DNA of 64,000 nt from Stomorhina lunata (GCA_933228675.1 OW121743.1:18373151-18437150); one strand, 5' to 3'; shown: positions 23,713-34,412, counted from the first letter of the stretch. Translations and numbers: made by a program. Notes: generated from the letters alone by a model not told the origin.

Positions 23713-23799
23713 TTGATTCTAAAATCCTGCCGAATTTTCAAGAAATTCGTTCTCATGGCTTAGGAGTCCATAAATATTATACATACATATACATATTAA

Positions 23800-24545
23800 A
23801 TATCGACAAATAATCAGTCATCAAACAATCGTCAATCAGTTTCAAAACAAAATATAAACAACCATCAATAAACCGTCCAACAATTGCTAGTCAATCGTGA
23901 AACAATTATCGAGCAATCATTGTTAACAATCATTAAACATTCGGCCCTCAATCGCCATCAATTGTCAAACAATCATCAAACAGTCGTTAGCAATCAAAAA
24001 ACAGAAAATTGTCAAAGAAATATCATCATATTGTCGTCGAAAAATCCCCAAAGTCCTCACATAATCGCCAAGCAATCATCAAACAATCGCTTATCAATTG
24101 CCAAGCAATTATCTAAAAGGGATTAATCCTACTGAAGAAAAAGATTATGTGGTTTACAAATGATTAATCTATTTTAGATTTAAGATTTGTTAACTTATTG
24201 TTTGTTCATTAATAAATAAAGATTTAATAAATAAAAAAACGAAAACAAAGTGAGTCAATCGCCAAAAAACTATCAAACAATTATGAAACAATCGTCAAAC
24301 AACCATCAAATATTCGTCAAACAGTAATCAAATAATCGTCAAACAATCGCCAGTCAATGGTGAAACAATAATCGAACAATCATTTAAAAGCATTGAACAG
24401 TCGTCAGTCAATCATCAAGCAATAGTCAAAAAATCATGAAACAACCATCAATCAATTGCCAGTTAATCGTGAAACAATTATCAAATATTCATTAAAAATC
24501 TTCATGCAGTCATCAATCAATCATCAAACAACTATCAAACAATTG
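23800..24545. repeat. Short degenerate CAATCGTCAAA-type tandem repeat
   Basis: A 10-11-bp motif AACAATCGTCA / AACAATCATCA is repeated with heavy drift for about 700 bp, interrupted by the retroposed module at 24121-24240. The 80-codon frame at 23884 is only repeat translation. Confidence 0.8.
24121..24240 (+). mobile_element. ~120-bp retroposed module, copy 2
   Basis: AATCCTACTGAAGAAAAAGATTATG, then TTTAGATTTAAGATTTGTTA, then AATAAATAAAGATTTAATAA and an A-run. It is homologous to 21057-21192 and again sits inside a tandem array. Both copies share a left end at AATCCTACT, so this is a defined element rather than random truncation. Confidence 0.55.
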
Positions 24546-24547
24546 TA

Positions 24548-25100
24548 CAAATTTTTTTTTTAAAGGAAATTTTTCAAAATTTACTTTTTATTTTAAATTT
24601 TCTCGAAATTTACTTTTTATAGGAAAATTTTTAAAAAATTTACTTTTTATGGGAAATTCTTAAAAAATTTACTTTTATAGGAATTTTTTTAAAAATTTAC
24701 TTTCTATAGGAAATTTTTTAAAAATTTACTCTTTATAGGAAATTTTTCAAAACTTTACTTTTTATAGGAAATTTTAAAGAAATTATTCGAAAATTTACTT
24801 TTTATAAGAAAATTTTCAAAAATATTATATTTTTATAGAAATTTTTCAAAAATTTACTTTTTGTAGGAAATTTTTTTAAAAATTTACTATTTATATAAAA
24901 TACTATATACTATTTATATAAAAAGTAAATTTTTGAAAAATTTCCTATAAAAAGTAAATTTTTAAAAAATTTCCTATAAAAAGTAAATTTAAAAAAAAAA
25001 TGCAATAAAAAGCAAATTTTCTAAAAAGAAAATTCTATTAAAAGCTAATTTTTTAAAAATCTCTTATAAAAAGTACATTTTTGAAAAATTTCTTATAACA
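24548..25100. repeat. ~30-bp AT-rich minisatellite arranged as a long inverted repeat
   Basis: The left arm (24548-24895) is built of ACTTTTTATAGGAAATTTTT units. The right arm (about 24915-25105) is built of AAAAATTTCCTATAAAAAGT units, its reverse complement. The turn lies at about 24896-24914 (TATATAAAATACTATATAC). A transcript would fold into a hairpin with roughly 190 bp of stem. Confidence 0.85.
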
Positions 25101-25104
25101 AGTA

Positions 25105-26050
25105 ATTTTTCCCCTGGTTATTTGAGGATTAATTTCTAAATATAATATGACAGAAAGAAGCTTCTGGAAGTATATTTTAGCACGCATATTATACATATAT
25201 AAGTAGTTATTTGTCACTTTAAAACTAGAACCATTTTGAGCCTATGGGTACGCAAGGGTTAATTTGTGTAAGAATTTAATCACATTTTTAAAAAATTCCC
25301 TATAATAAGTAAATTTTTGAAAAATTTTCTATATAATTTTGAAAAAAATTCCAATAAAAAGCAAATTTTCGAAAAAAAATCCTATAAAAAGCTAATTTTT
25401 TAAAAATTTCTTCTAAGAAGCAAATTTTTGAAAAATTTCCTAATAAAGTAAATTTTTCCCTGGTTATTTGAGGGTTAATTTAAAAAAAAAAATATATGAC
25501 AGAAAGAAGCTTCTGCAAGTAATTTTTCCCCTGGTTATTTGAGGGTTAATTTCTAAATATAATATGACAGAAAGAAGCTTCTGGAAGTATATTTTAGCAC
25601 GCATATTATACATATATAAGTAGTTATTTGTCAGTTTAAAACTAGAACCATTTTGAGCCTATGGTTACGCAAGGGTTAATTTGTATAAAAATTTAATTAC
25701 ATTTGTAAAAAATTTCCTATAATAAGTATATTTTTGAAAAATTTCCTATATAATTTTTAAAAAAAATCCAATAAAAAGCAAATTTTCGAAAAAAAATTCC
25801 TATAAAAAGCTATTTTTTTTAAATTTCTTATAAAAAGTAAATTTTTGAAAAATTTAATATAAAAAGTAAATTTTCCTCTGGTTATTTAAGGGTTAATTTA
25901 AAAAAAAAAAAAATATGACATAAAGAAGCTTCTGGAAGTATATTTTAGCACGGATATTATACATATTTAAGTAGTTATTTGTCAGTTTAAAACTAGAACC
26001 ATTTTGAGCCTATGGGTACGCAAGGGTTAATTTGTATAAAAATTTAATTA
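25105..26050. repeat. ~418-bp duplicated module plus a partial third copy
   Basis: Anchors CCCTGGTTATTTGAG fall at 25110, 25458, 25528 and 25875. The 25110/25528 and 25458/25875 pairs are both offset by about 418 bp, so a 418-bp block was duplicated in tandem. Each full unit carries GACAGAAAGAAGCTTCTGGA, TTTTAGCACGCATATTATAC and AGAACCATTTTGAGCCTATG, plus a remnant of the 30-bp minisatellite. Confidence 0.85.
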
Positions 26051-27040
26051 AAGGCTTCTTTGAACGATTTGTTGAATTTTTATTTAAATATAATAATAGA
26101 AACATTTAATTCTTAGTACCTTTTTTGAACAAAATTAATATTTTAAAAATTTTACTTTTGATCCTGGTAATAATAGGGTTAATAAAATCCGATTTCAGCC
26201 AAAGTTCACATATATACATTTCTACCCATCGAAACAATAATAATTATAGTTCTGTTTATAAAAACTGCTTATATATAGCAATTCACGTGCTTTTTTTATA
26301 ACTTTCGTGAAAATTGTGTTTTTGTCCAAAGCCTTTGACTTTGAGTCGCAGGTACGGCTTAGCCTTTAGAGATATCGATTTAATTCTATATTTGTACTAA
26401 TCTGCGGGGTGTTTTTACTAAGACTCTGGAACTATTTTTTTAGTTTTTTCGAATTCGTTTAACAAACTATAGAAAAAACCAAAAAAGCAGTTTTGAAAAA
26501 GGTATGAAAATATTTTTTTTTTCGACCTACGCAAAAGTGACTTAACGTTAGCCCATTGCAACAAAAATGGATAATTAAATATCTTGAGGTCTCAAAAAAG
26601 TAAAACCAGTCAAACTTTTTAAAATTTATTAAAAATATTAAATTTTTTATTGCATATGCTTAGGAGCGTCTTCAAGGACGTAAAATATTTTGGGAAACCC
26701 TTAATAATTAGGAAATCTTTGAACCGATATTAATGTCTTATATCTCGTTAGAAAGTTCATTTTGTTATTTGTAGTATGATGTTAAAAATGTATTTAGAAA
26801 CATATTCTAAGTAGAAACATTTTGAAGAAATCTGAAGATATATTAGATATATATAATTTCCCGACAACATTCCTATTGGAACCAGGGGTACTTCTCTTAG
26901 ACAATAAGAGGCATTCAATTCTATTTTTAGACTCATTGAAAGGGACATATATTTAACTCCGGCTCTGAATACTCAATAACCAATGGTTACCTGAGTTATG
27001 AGGTGAACCGCTTTGTTTGAAAATGTTAATTTTTTTTTTC
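26051..27040. other. AT-rich unassigned region
   Basis: No gene or repeat recognised beyond homopolymers. The minus-strand frame at 26948-26757 has no recognisable domain. Confidence 0.45.
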
Positions 27041-27122
27041 AAGTGCTTTGGTAGGGGATCGAACTTCGGACCTCTGGTATGCTAGGCGGATGACTAGCCT
27101 GCTTTACCACGGCGGTTCTAAC
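27040..27122 (-). repeat. tRNA-derived SINE-like sequence
   Basis: On the minus strand TGGTAAAGCAGG matches the Pol III A box with one mismatch. About 35 bases later AGTTCGATCCC matches the B box with one mismatch, with CCAGAGGTC between as in tRNA-derived SINE heads. An A-run follows directly at the 3' side (plus-strand poly-T at 27032-27041). The acceptor stem does not pair well, so this is a SINE or pseudo-tRNA rather than a functional tRNA. It splits a core-repeat copy whose CATATATCCTTTTT end is at about 27146. Confidence 0.5.
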
Positions 27123-27124
27123 TT

Positions 27125-27405
27125 CTTTATTTAAAGAGCCTGTCATATATCCTTTTTTGTAGAATTACTAAAATTGTGTCAAAAACATTTAATTAATAAA
27201 ATTATATAGTTTATTATAAATTAAGCCTTAAAGCAATTTTCTATTAAATTTTCTAATAGGAATTATTAAATAATTCTAATTTTAAACATTAAGCTTTGAA
27301 ATAACATTGACACAATTTGAAGTTTTATGTCTTCTTAATACAAAAATAAATTTCATCTTCATATAAGCTTTCGTTTAAAAGTTTGTCATATATCCTTTTT
27401 CTTTA
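27125..27405 (-). repeat. Core-repeat copies, reverse orientation
   Basis: A half core ends CATATATCCTTTTTT at about 27146-27160. A complete core runs about 27305-27400 (ACACAATTTGAAGTTTTATG to CATATATCCTTTTTC). These are the rightmost clear members of the family in the window. Confidence 0.6.
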
Positions 27406-27479
27406 AATGCCCTCAATTTCAATAAAAATCTATTATAAAACATAACAAACAGAATCTTATGTTTCAGTTAAGAGATTTT

Positions 27480-28690
27480 CCTTTTATTTTACATTAAATT
27501 AACATGTCGTAACATTTATAAATAAAACTGTCCTGTCCGTAACATAAAAATGTTACACCGAAAATTATTTTCGTATCGAGAGAAGGAAAACAAGTAATAA
27601 AATATAATAAAAACAAAAAAATTTGAAACGAAACATTTTTATTACTTTCAAATAGAATTGTAATGGGAACATTCACATATACATACATATACTCGAAACA
27701 GGAAACTGCAGCACTGTCTAAATGTCACAAATTGTAACGAATGCAAAAAACTAAAGGAAATCGGGCGTGTGTATACGTTTACACGTCTGTCAATATTGGG
27801 AGAATGTATGAATGTATGTATGTATGTAAGTGTGTGTAAGTTGTGCAAAAACAAAATTTCACTAAAATTTCGTATATTTTCAATTGTCGAACAAATGAAC
27901 GACAACAAAAACAATAAGAAGAAAAAAATGGTATAAATACAGACTCAGCATCAAGATCGTTGCGGCATGACAGACACACGCAGAACGAACGAACGAAAAA
28001 TGTATTGTTTCGGTTGTAAAATAAAAATTATTTTTAGTTTTTAAACAATTCTCTTATACACACACACACATCTAAAGGTTTCAAGCGTAACAATATCAAT
28101 TTATTAACTGACACAAACATACAATAAATATATTACACATAGACAGTTACTCACACATTCGTATCGAACCTTAAAAAGGATTTTTAAACCGAAATAACAA
28201 TTGAAATTGTATTGCAGTTCTTCCTTTTGGTTTTTGTCGGAGTTGCTGCATGTGTTCGGAATTTTTACACATCATCTGATGTGGCATAAAAGGAAACTAC
28301 TACTACTGCTACTACCACTGGCAGCAGCAAGAGCAACAAAAACAACAATAGCTGCATCATCACTATCATTTCGAACTGCAATTTCATTTAAGAGTGTCTG
28401 TGTAAAAAGAAATTCGTACGTATTTATATCATGACATCGAATGAAATTGTTAATAAAAATTGTTTTTTTTTTTCTTCTTCATACAGACACATTCACGCAA
28501 CCCAAACGAAACGCGTGCAAGGATGTATTTTGTACGTTTATATAAACATTTGCAATCATGCCAAACACTTGTTATCCTGGCACAAGTGTTTGTGTGTGAG
28601 ACTAAGATAAAAATTATCAGCTTAACTGCGCAAAGAATTAGAAAAATTCCTAACAAAATGTTCGATTTTATCTTCAGCTATTGTTTACAG
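27480..28690 (+). other. Complex, probably unique region with weak promoter-like and acceptor-like signals
   Basis: This is one of the few stretches with non-repetitive, moderately balanced composition. It includes a (TATG)n run near 27808 and (AC)n near 28060. CAG/CAA-rich sequence at 28300-28350 is typical of fly UTRs or introns. A polypyrimidine tract ends in CATACAG at about 28465-28487, a good 3' splice-site look-alike. No frame here codes for anything I recognise. It could be a 5' leader or noncoding exon of a host gene, but this is unproven. Confidence 0.3.
27931..27940 (+). promoter_or_regulatory. TATA-box candidate
   Basis: TATAAATA at 27932-27939 is a perfect consensus in relatively GC-richer surroundings. 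No good initiator (TCAGT-type) falls 28-33 bp downstream, so the call is weak. Confidence 0.25.
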
Positions 28691-29100
28691 GATGTAAAGA
28701 ATTATTTACAAAGAGTAAATAGCAGTTAACGTAGTGTAAATTGTGGTATACATGATGTAAACAATTGTTTACATAGTATATAACATAGTTTATGTAGTTT
28801 AATTTACAATTTATATGGTGTAAACCATAATTTACATGTATCAGATATAGCTATAGATGGTATAAGATATAGTTGCCATGGTGTAAACTGTAATTTACAT
28901 GTATAAGATCCAGTTTACATGGTAACAGATAAAGTTGAGATCGTGTCATACATAGTTTACACGGTGTAAATTAAAATTTACATAGTCCTATCATGACTTA
29001 AACCATATTTAAGATATAGACTACGACATAGTTTACATGTCGTAAGCCATAGTTTACATGGTGTAAGCTTTTGCTTACATAGTGAAAATTATAGTTAACT
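28690..29100. repeat. Degenerate 21-bp GTTTACAT/ATGTAAAC repeat (left block)
   Basis: Imperfect copies of GTTTACATGGTGTAAAC and related forms at about 20-25-bp intervals. Same family as the cleaner array at 30.97-32.18 kb, but older or less homogenised. Confidence 0.75.
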
Positions 29101-29104
29101 AACC

Positions 29105-29345
29105 CATACCCATTTCGAGCTGCTGAGTCATCTCAAACAGTTGATCTTTAACTACTGAGTAGTCTCAAACTGATGAGTCATCTCGAAATCCTGAGTCATC
29201 TGAAACTGCAGATTCGTGTCATATTATGGAGTCATATCAAATTGCTGAGATATCTTAAACTGCTGAGTCATCTCAAACTGCAGAGTTATGCCAAACCGCT
29301 GAGTCATCCCAAATTGCTGAGTCATCCCGGCCTACTGGGATCTCT
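29105..29345. repeat. 18-20-bp TGCTGAGTCATCTCAAAC tandem repeat
   Basis: About eleven degenerate units. TGCTGAGTCAT or a one-base variant is clear at 29121, 29261, 29298 and 29315. GAGTCATCTC is the most conserved part. It lies precisely between two other arrays. Confidence 0.8.
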
Positions 29346-29349
29346 TAAA

Positions 29350-30962
29350 CTTAGACTAAGACATGTACTAAGACATGGACTAAGACTTTAACTAATACAT
29401 GGAATAAGATATAGACTAAGACATAGACTAAGATATAGACATAGACTTAGACATAGAATAAAGCACAGACTAAGTCATAGACTAAGACATAGACTAAGAC
29501 ATAGACTAAGACATAGACTAAGACATAGACTAAGACATAGACTAAGACATAGACTAAGACATAGACTAAGACATAGACTAAGACATAGACTAAGACATAG
29601 ACTAAGACATAGACTAAGACATAGACTAAGACATAGACTAAGACATAGACTAAGACATAGACTAAGACATAGACTAAGACATAGACTAAGTCATAGACTA
29701 AGACATAGACTAAGACATAGACTAAGACATAGACTAAGACATAGAATAAAGCATAGACTAAGACATAGACTAAGACATAGACTAAGACATAGACTAAGAG
29801 ATAGACTAAGACATAGACTAAGACATAGACTAAGACATAGACTAAGACATAGACTAAGACATAGACTAAGACATAGACTAAGACATAGACTAAGACATAG
29901 ACTAAGACATAGTCTAAGACATAGACTAAGACATAGACTAAGACATAGACTAAGACATAGACTGAGACATAGACTAAGATATAGACTAAGATATAGACTA
30001 AGACATAGACTAAGACATAGACTAAGACATAGACTAAGACATAGACTAAGACATAGACTAAGACATAGACTAAGACATAGACTAAGACATAGACTAAGAC
30101 ATAGACTAAGACATAGACTAAGACATAGACTAAGACATAGACTAAGACATAGACTAAGACATAGACTAAGTCATAGACTAAGACATAGACTAAGACATAG
30201 ACTAAGACATAGACTAAGACATAGAATAAAGCATAGACTAAGACATAGACTAAGACATAGACTAAGACATAGACTAAGAGATAGACTAAGACATAGACTA
30301 AGACATAGACTAAGACATAGACTAAGACATAGACTAAGACATAGACTAAGACATAGACTAAGACATAGACTAAGACATAGACTAAGACATAGACTAAGAC
30401 ATAGTCTAAGACATAGACTAAGACATAGACTAAGACATAGACTGAGACATAGACTAAGATATAGACTAAGATATAGACTAAGACATAGACTAAGACATAG
30501 ACTAAGACATAGACTAAGACATAGACTAAGACATAGACTAAGACATAGACTAAGACATAGACTAAGACATAGACTAAGACATAGACTAAGACATAGACTA
30601 AGACATAGACTAAGACATAGACTAAGACATAGACTAAGACATAGACTAAGACATAGACTAAGACATAGACTAAGACATAGACTAAGACATAGACTAAGAC
30701 ATAGACTAAGACATAGACTAAGACATAGACTAAGACATATACTAAGACATAGACTAAGACATAGACTAAGACATAGACAAAGACATAGACTAAGACATAG
30801 ACTAAGACATAGACTAAGACATAGACTAAGACATAGACTAAGACATAGACTAAGACATAGACTAAGACATAGACTAAGACATAGACTAAGACATAGACTA
30901 AGACATAGACTAAGACATAGACTAAGACATAGACTAAGAAATAGAGTAAGAAATAGAATAAG
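29350..30962 (+). repeat. 12-bp (AGACATAGACTA)n minisatellite with 480-bp higher-order structure
   Basis: About 130 copies, mostly identical. Rare variants recur at an offset of exactly 480 bp: TCATAGACTA at 29691 and 30171, ATAGAATAAAGC at 29741 and 30221, AGAGATAGACTA near 29798 and 30278, ACTGAGACAT at 29961 and 30441. One variant (AGTCTAAG) is shifted by a single unit. This shows a 40-unit block duplication followed by local slippage. Confidence 0.96.
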
Positions 30963-30964
30963 AC

Positions 30965-32190
30965 ATCATGTTAACTATGGTTTACATCATGTAAACTATA
31001 ATTTACATCACGTAAACTATGGTTTACATCATGTAAACCAAGGTTTTTATAATGTAAACTATTGTTTACATCACGTTAACTATTGTTTACATCATGTAAA
31101 CTTATGTTTACATCATGTAACCTATGGTTTACTTCATATAAACTATGGTTTACATCATGTCAATTATGGTTCACATCTTGAAGAATTTATTATTTCATGT
31201 AAACTATTGATTACATCATGTTAACTATTGTTTACATGATGTAAACTATTGTTTACATTATGTAAACTAATGTTTACATCATGTATGTAAACTATTGTTT
31301 ACATCATGTTAACTGCTGTTTATACCATGAAAACTATGGTTTCACTCATGTAATCTATGGTTTACATCATGTAAACTATGGTTTACATCATGTAAACTAT
31401 GGTTTACATCATGTAAACTATGGTTTACATCATGTAAACTATGGTTTACATCATGCAAACTATGGTTTACATAATGTAAACTATCGTTTACATTATGTAA
31501 AATATTGTTTACATCATGTAAACTATGGTTTACATCATGTAAACTATGGTTTACACCATGTAAACTATGGTTTACATCGTGTAAACTATGGTTTACATCA
31601 TGTAAACTATAATTTACATCACGTAAACTATGGTTTACATCATGTAAACTGTAGTTTACATCATGTAATCTATGGTTTACATCTTGTTAACTGTGTTTAC
31701 GTCATGTCAATTATGGTTTACATCATGAAGTATTTATTACATCATGTAAACTATTGATTACATCACGTGAACTTTATGTTAACATCTTGTAAACTATTAT
31801 TTTCATTATGTAAACTTTTCTTTACATCATGTAAACTTTTGTTTACATGATGTAAACTTTTTTTACATCATGTAAACTATTCTTTACATAACGTAAACTA
31901 GGGTTTATATCTTGCAAACTATTGTTTTATTGTGTAAACTACAGTTTTTATCATATTAACTCTGGTTTTTATGGTTTCAACCATATAAATTTTATATTAC
32001 ATCATGTAATCTAAAGTTTATATTTGTAAATTATGGATTATATCATGTAAACTATATATCTAGCAATGTAAACAATAGTTTACACCTTGTAAACTAAAGT
32101 CAACACTACATAAATAGTAGTTTACACCATGTAAACTTTAGTTTATGACGTAAAAATTAATGTTTACAGCATGTAAACTATATATTTTAT
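30965..32190. repeat. 21-bp palindromic GTTTACATCATGTAAACTATG array
   Basis: Tandem 21-bp units, each an odd 17-bp palindrome (GTTTACAT-C-ATGTAAAC) plus a 4-bp TATG spacer. It is most regular at 31350-31700 and decays toward 32190. The period is a multiple of three and the unit lacks stops in one frame, which creates a spurious 158-codon frame (31281-31757) of HHVNYGL heptads. Confidence 0.95.
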
Positions 32191-32194
32191 AATT

Positions 32195-33185
32195 TTACCT
32201 AAAAATTATATTCAGTTTTTATCATTCCTCTGAACTTCCCCTACAAAATCGATATCGATATAGGATATGTAGTAGTTAAACCGACTACGAGCTTGTTTAT
32301 TCTCATTGATATTGTTACGTTTGTATTATATCCTTTCTTGTTGTTGCTAATATTATTGCTTTCTATTATTGTTATCCTTGTCAGCTATTTCTGTTCTTGT
32401 TTTTTTTTTTGTGCGTTCCTTGTTCATGTCATTGCATTTGCAATTTTATACACTTCACAACTAATCCTGTTTGCAATTGAGTTTTTATAGACTTCTTCGC
32501 AGAATACCAGTCAGTCGTCTCCATGTCCACATACCGACCGACTGTCTCTGATTAAATTTCTCACATTTCTACTCGTGTAGTTTTCCATGTGTTTTGCTAT
32601 AAATTTTCAATACATTTTAAATTTATTATTGTATTTATTTGTGTAGCTGCGTGTTTTTCCAGCTATAATTTATGAGTTCAAGGATTAATATGAACATCGT
32701 GTTTGCTTGAGACTACAATTGGTATTAATAAATATATCCTTTTTAATATTCTCAGCATAACTAAAGTGCAAAATTATTATAGTTTCTCTGGACGGCCAAC
32801 GTTTGACGTTTTATTTTAGTTTTTGGCGATAATTTTTGTTTCCATTTTTTATCTTTCAACACTTTAGTTAGGCATGACGATATATACGAAGTTAGGGATT
32901 TTGTGGGGGATTTTTTAAGTTGAGTATTTTAGATTGAAGTTTCTATATTCAATTTGTTAAAAATTTTTCACACTTTGATGAAATTTAATATGTGGAACAA
33001 CTTAATGATTTACGTCTTTTGGGATTTAAGACATTTTTCTTTGGAACATGCTATATTGTGTTTAAAGGAGATATTAAAGGACGGGGGGTGATGAACTGGG
33101 GTCGTTTTGGGCTGGAGGTTATGGGAAGTGGAAATGTGTAAGAAATTTAAAAATACGTAATAGTCTAAGAACTTCATCAAACAAT
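32195..33185. other. Unassigned AT-rich region
   Basis: No recognisable gene. It has a T-rich tract at 32400-32411 and an ATCGATATCGAT block near 32251. The hydrophobic frame at 32293-32490 is composition-driven. Confidence 0.45.
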
Positions 33186-33378
33186 ATTTTTTGATTTTTA
33201 TTTTTTTGAGCAAATATAACAGTTATTTTTAACTTTTATTTTTTCGAGCAAAATTAAAAGTTATTTTTTAACTTTTATTTTTTCGAGCAAAAATAACAGT
33301 TATTTTTGACTTTTATTATTTCCGGTATGAATAAAAGTTATTTTTTAACTTTTATTTTTTCGAAGCAATAAAAGTAAA
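33186..33378. repeat. ~40-bp AACTTTTATTTTTTCGAGCA repeats (hAT-like subterminal sequence)
   Basis: Four to five units of TAACAGTTATTTTTAACTTTTATTTTTTCGAGCA type. The same motifs precede the CAGGGACCGTAA terminus (inverted) at 37905-37954 and occur in the 983-1177 insert. This block is therefore probably the other side of, or a fragment of, the same hAT-like family. Confidence 0.55.
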
Positions 33379-33569
33379 AAACAAGTAAGAGTGGTATATT
33401 CGGCTTTGCCGAATCTTGGATACCCTTCACCAATGGTGTTGCAAAAGTACTTAATGTAATTCCAAGCAAAATTTGGTTATACTAGTATTATATGCAAAGA
33501 GTCTTTAAAATTAAGAGTCGGAAAAAGAAAAGCTTTTCGGTGGCGTCATCATCTAGAATAGTTATGCAC

Positions 33570-33895
33570 CCAAAGGTTAGGTTGGGCAGGTGGCTGATGT
33601 CTAGGGAAGCTTCACTTGGGTTTTTAAGTGGTCCCTTTGTGAAAGATAATGATTACTAGACTACAAGTAGAGAATGCATATTTAAGCCAGCCAGTAGCTT
33701 CGAAATAAAATAGACACATACATATTTTACGAACATTTAATAAAGTTCGATAGACCAGATAAACCACGCAGAAAAGATGCTTCAAAATGTAGATGCCCTT
33801 ACATTTGCAATAGCACATCGATTTGATGAAGTTTACGTATTCTGGCATGCAACAGTGCCCAGGGAGGGTTGTGCACTTTAATTCGTACGAATTAT
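33570..33895 (-). pseudogene. C-terminal fragment of an I/R1/LOA-like LINE (zinc-finger end)
   Basis: On the minus strand, ELKCTTLPGHCC, CYCKCKG, ILKHLFC and EATGWLKYAFSTCS follow the usual C-terminal pattern of RNase-H-bearing LINEs (TGHC..., CRxC, HLLCxCPAL, SGWF). The sequence after it (AGCTTCACTTGGGTTTTTAA and TGGTCCCTTTGTG on the plus strand) matches the tail at 49.99-50.06 kb, so both belong to one family. It is open for 91 codons (33899-33624) but 5'-truncated. Confidence 0.6.
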
Positions 33896-34412
33896 CCAAC
33901 TAGTAAAAGTTCTTGATTAGTTATGTAAAACTCTGAAGTTAGCGGACTGATTTAGGTCAAAGCTTTAACAATGATAAGCCTTAAAATTATAGGGTATACA
34001 CTCTTAGTTTTAGATACATACGTGAAATATATAGCTTTTGAATGGATGGATATCAGCTTTGTCGGAAAAGTTATTAAAGATTTACTTATTAATCTGAAGT
34101 TAGTTAATTAATTAAAATGAACACTTCATCAATAATATTTGGGATGTACTGTTCTTTCGATCTGTCCGATGGATGTTTGGAAAGTTTTGCTCTAGTTCCT
34201 TGTGCAATTTTAATGTGATTTAATTTATCAGCATTAATTCGATTCCCGGTCGGAGTTATATGGGAGATTTCACTAAATGTGAATAGAGCTCGCCCATTTT
34301 CAATATCGAAGTTTTCAAGAGATCAGAAATACTTTTGTCAAATGTTGTCCCTCTAGAAAGTTTATTTTAGGCGCTATCGCCCTGAATATCAATATTGTAC
34401 AACGTCTTTATA

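Noticed and set aside
27040..27122. Functional tRNA gene
   Set aside because: The acceptor stem does not pair, both Pol III boxes have mismatches and an A-tail follows directly, so a SINE-like origin is more likely.
29350..30962. Could the 12-bp or 21-bp arrays be CRISPR-like?
   Set aside because: They are direct repeats without unique spacers in a eukaryotic context; no cas genes.
31281..31757. 158-codon ORF of HHVNYGL heptads
   Set aside because: It is the translation of a 21-bp satellite whose period is a multiple of three; neighbouring units in the same array carry frame-shifting indels.
32293..32490. Hydrophobic 65-codon ORF that could be a membrane peptide
   Set aside because: T-rich DNA gives Leu/Phe/Ile-rich frames; no homologue recognised and no promoter or splice context.
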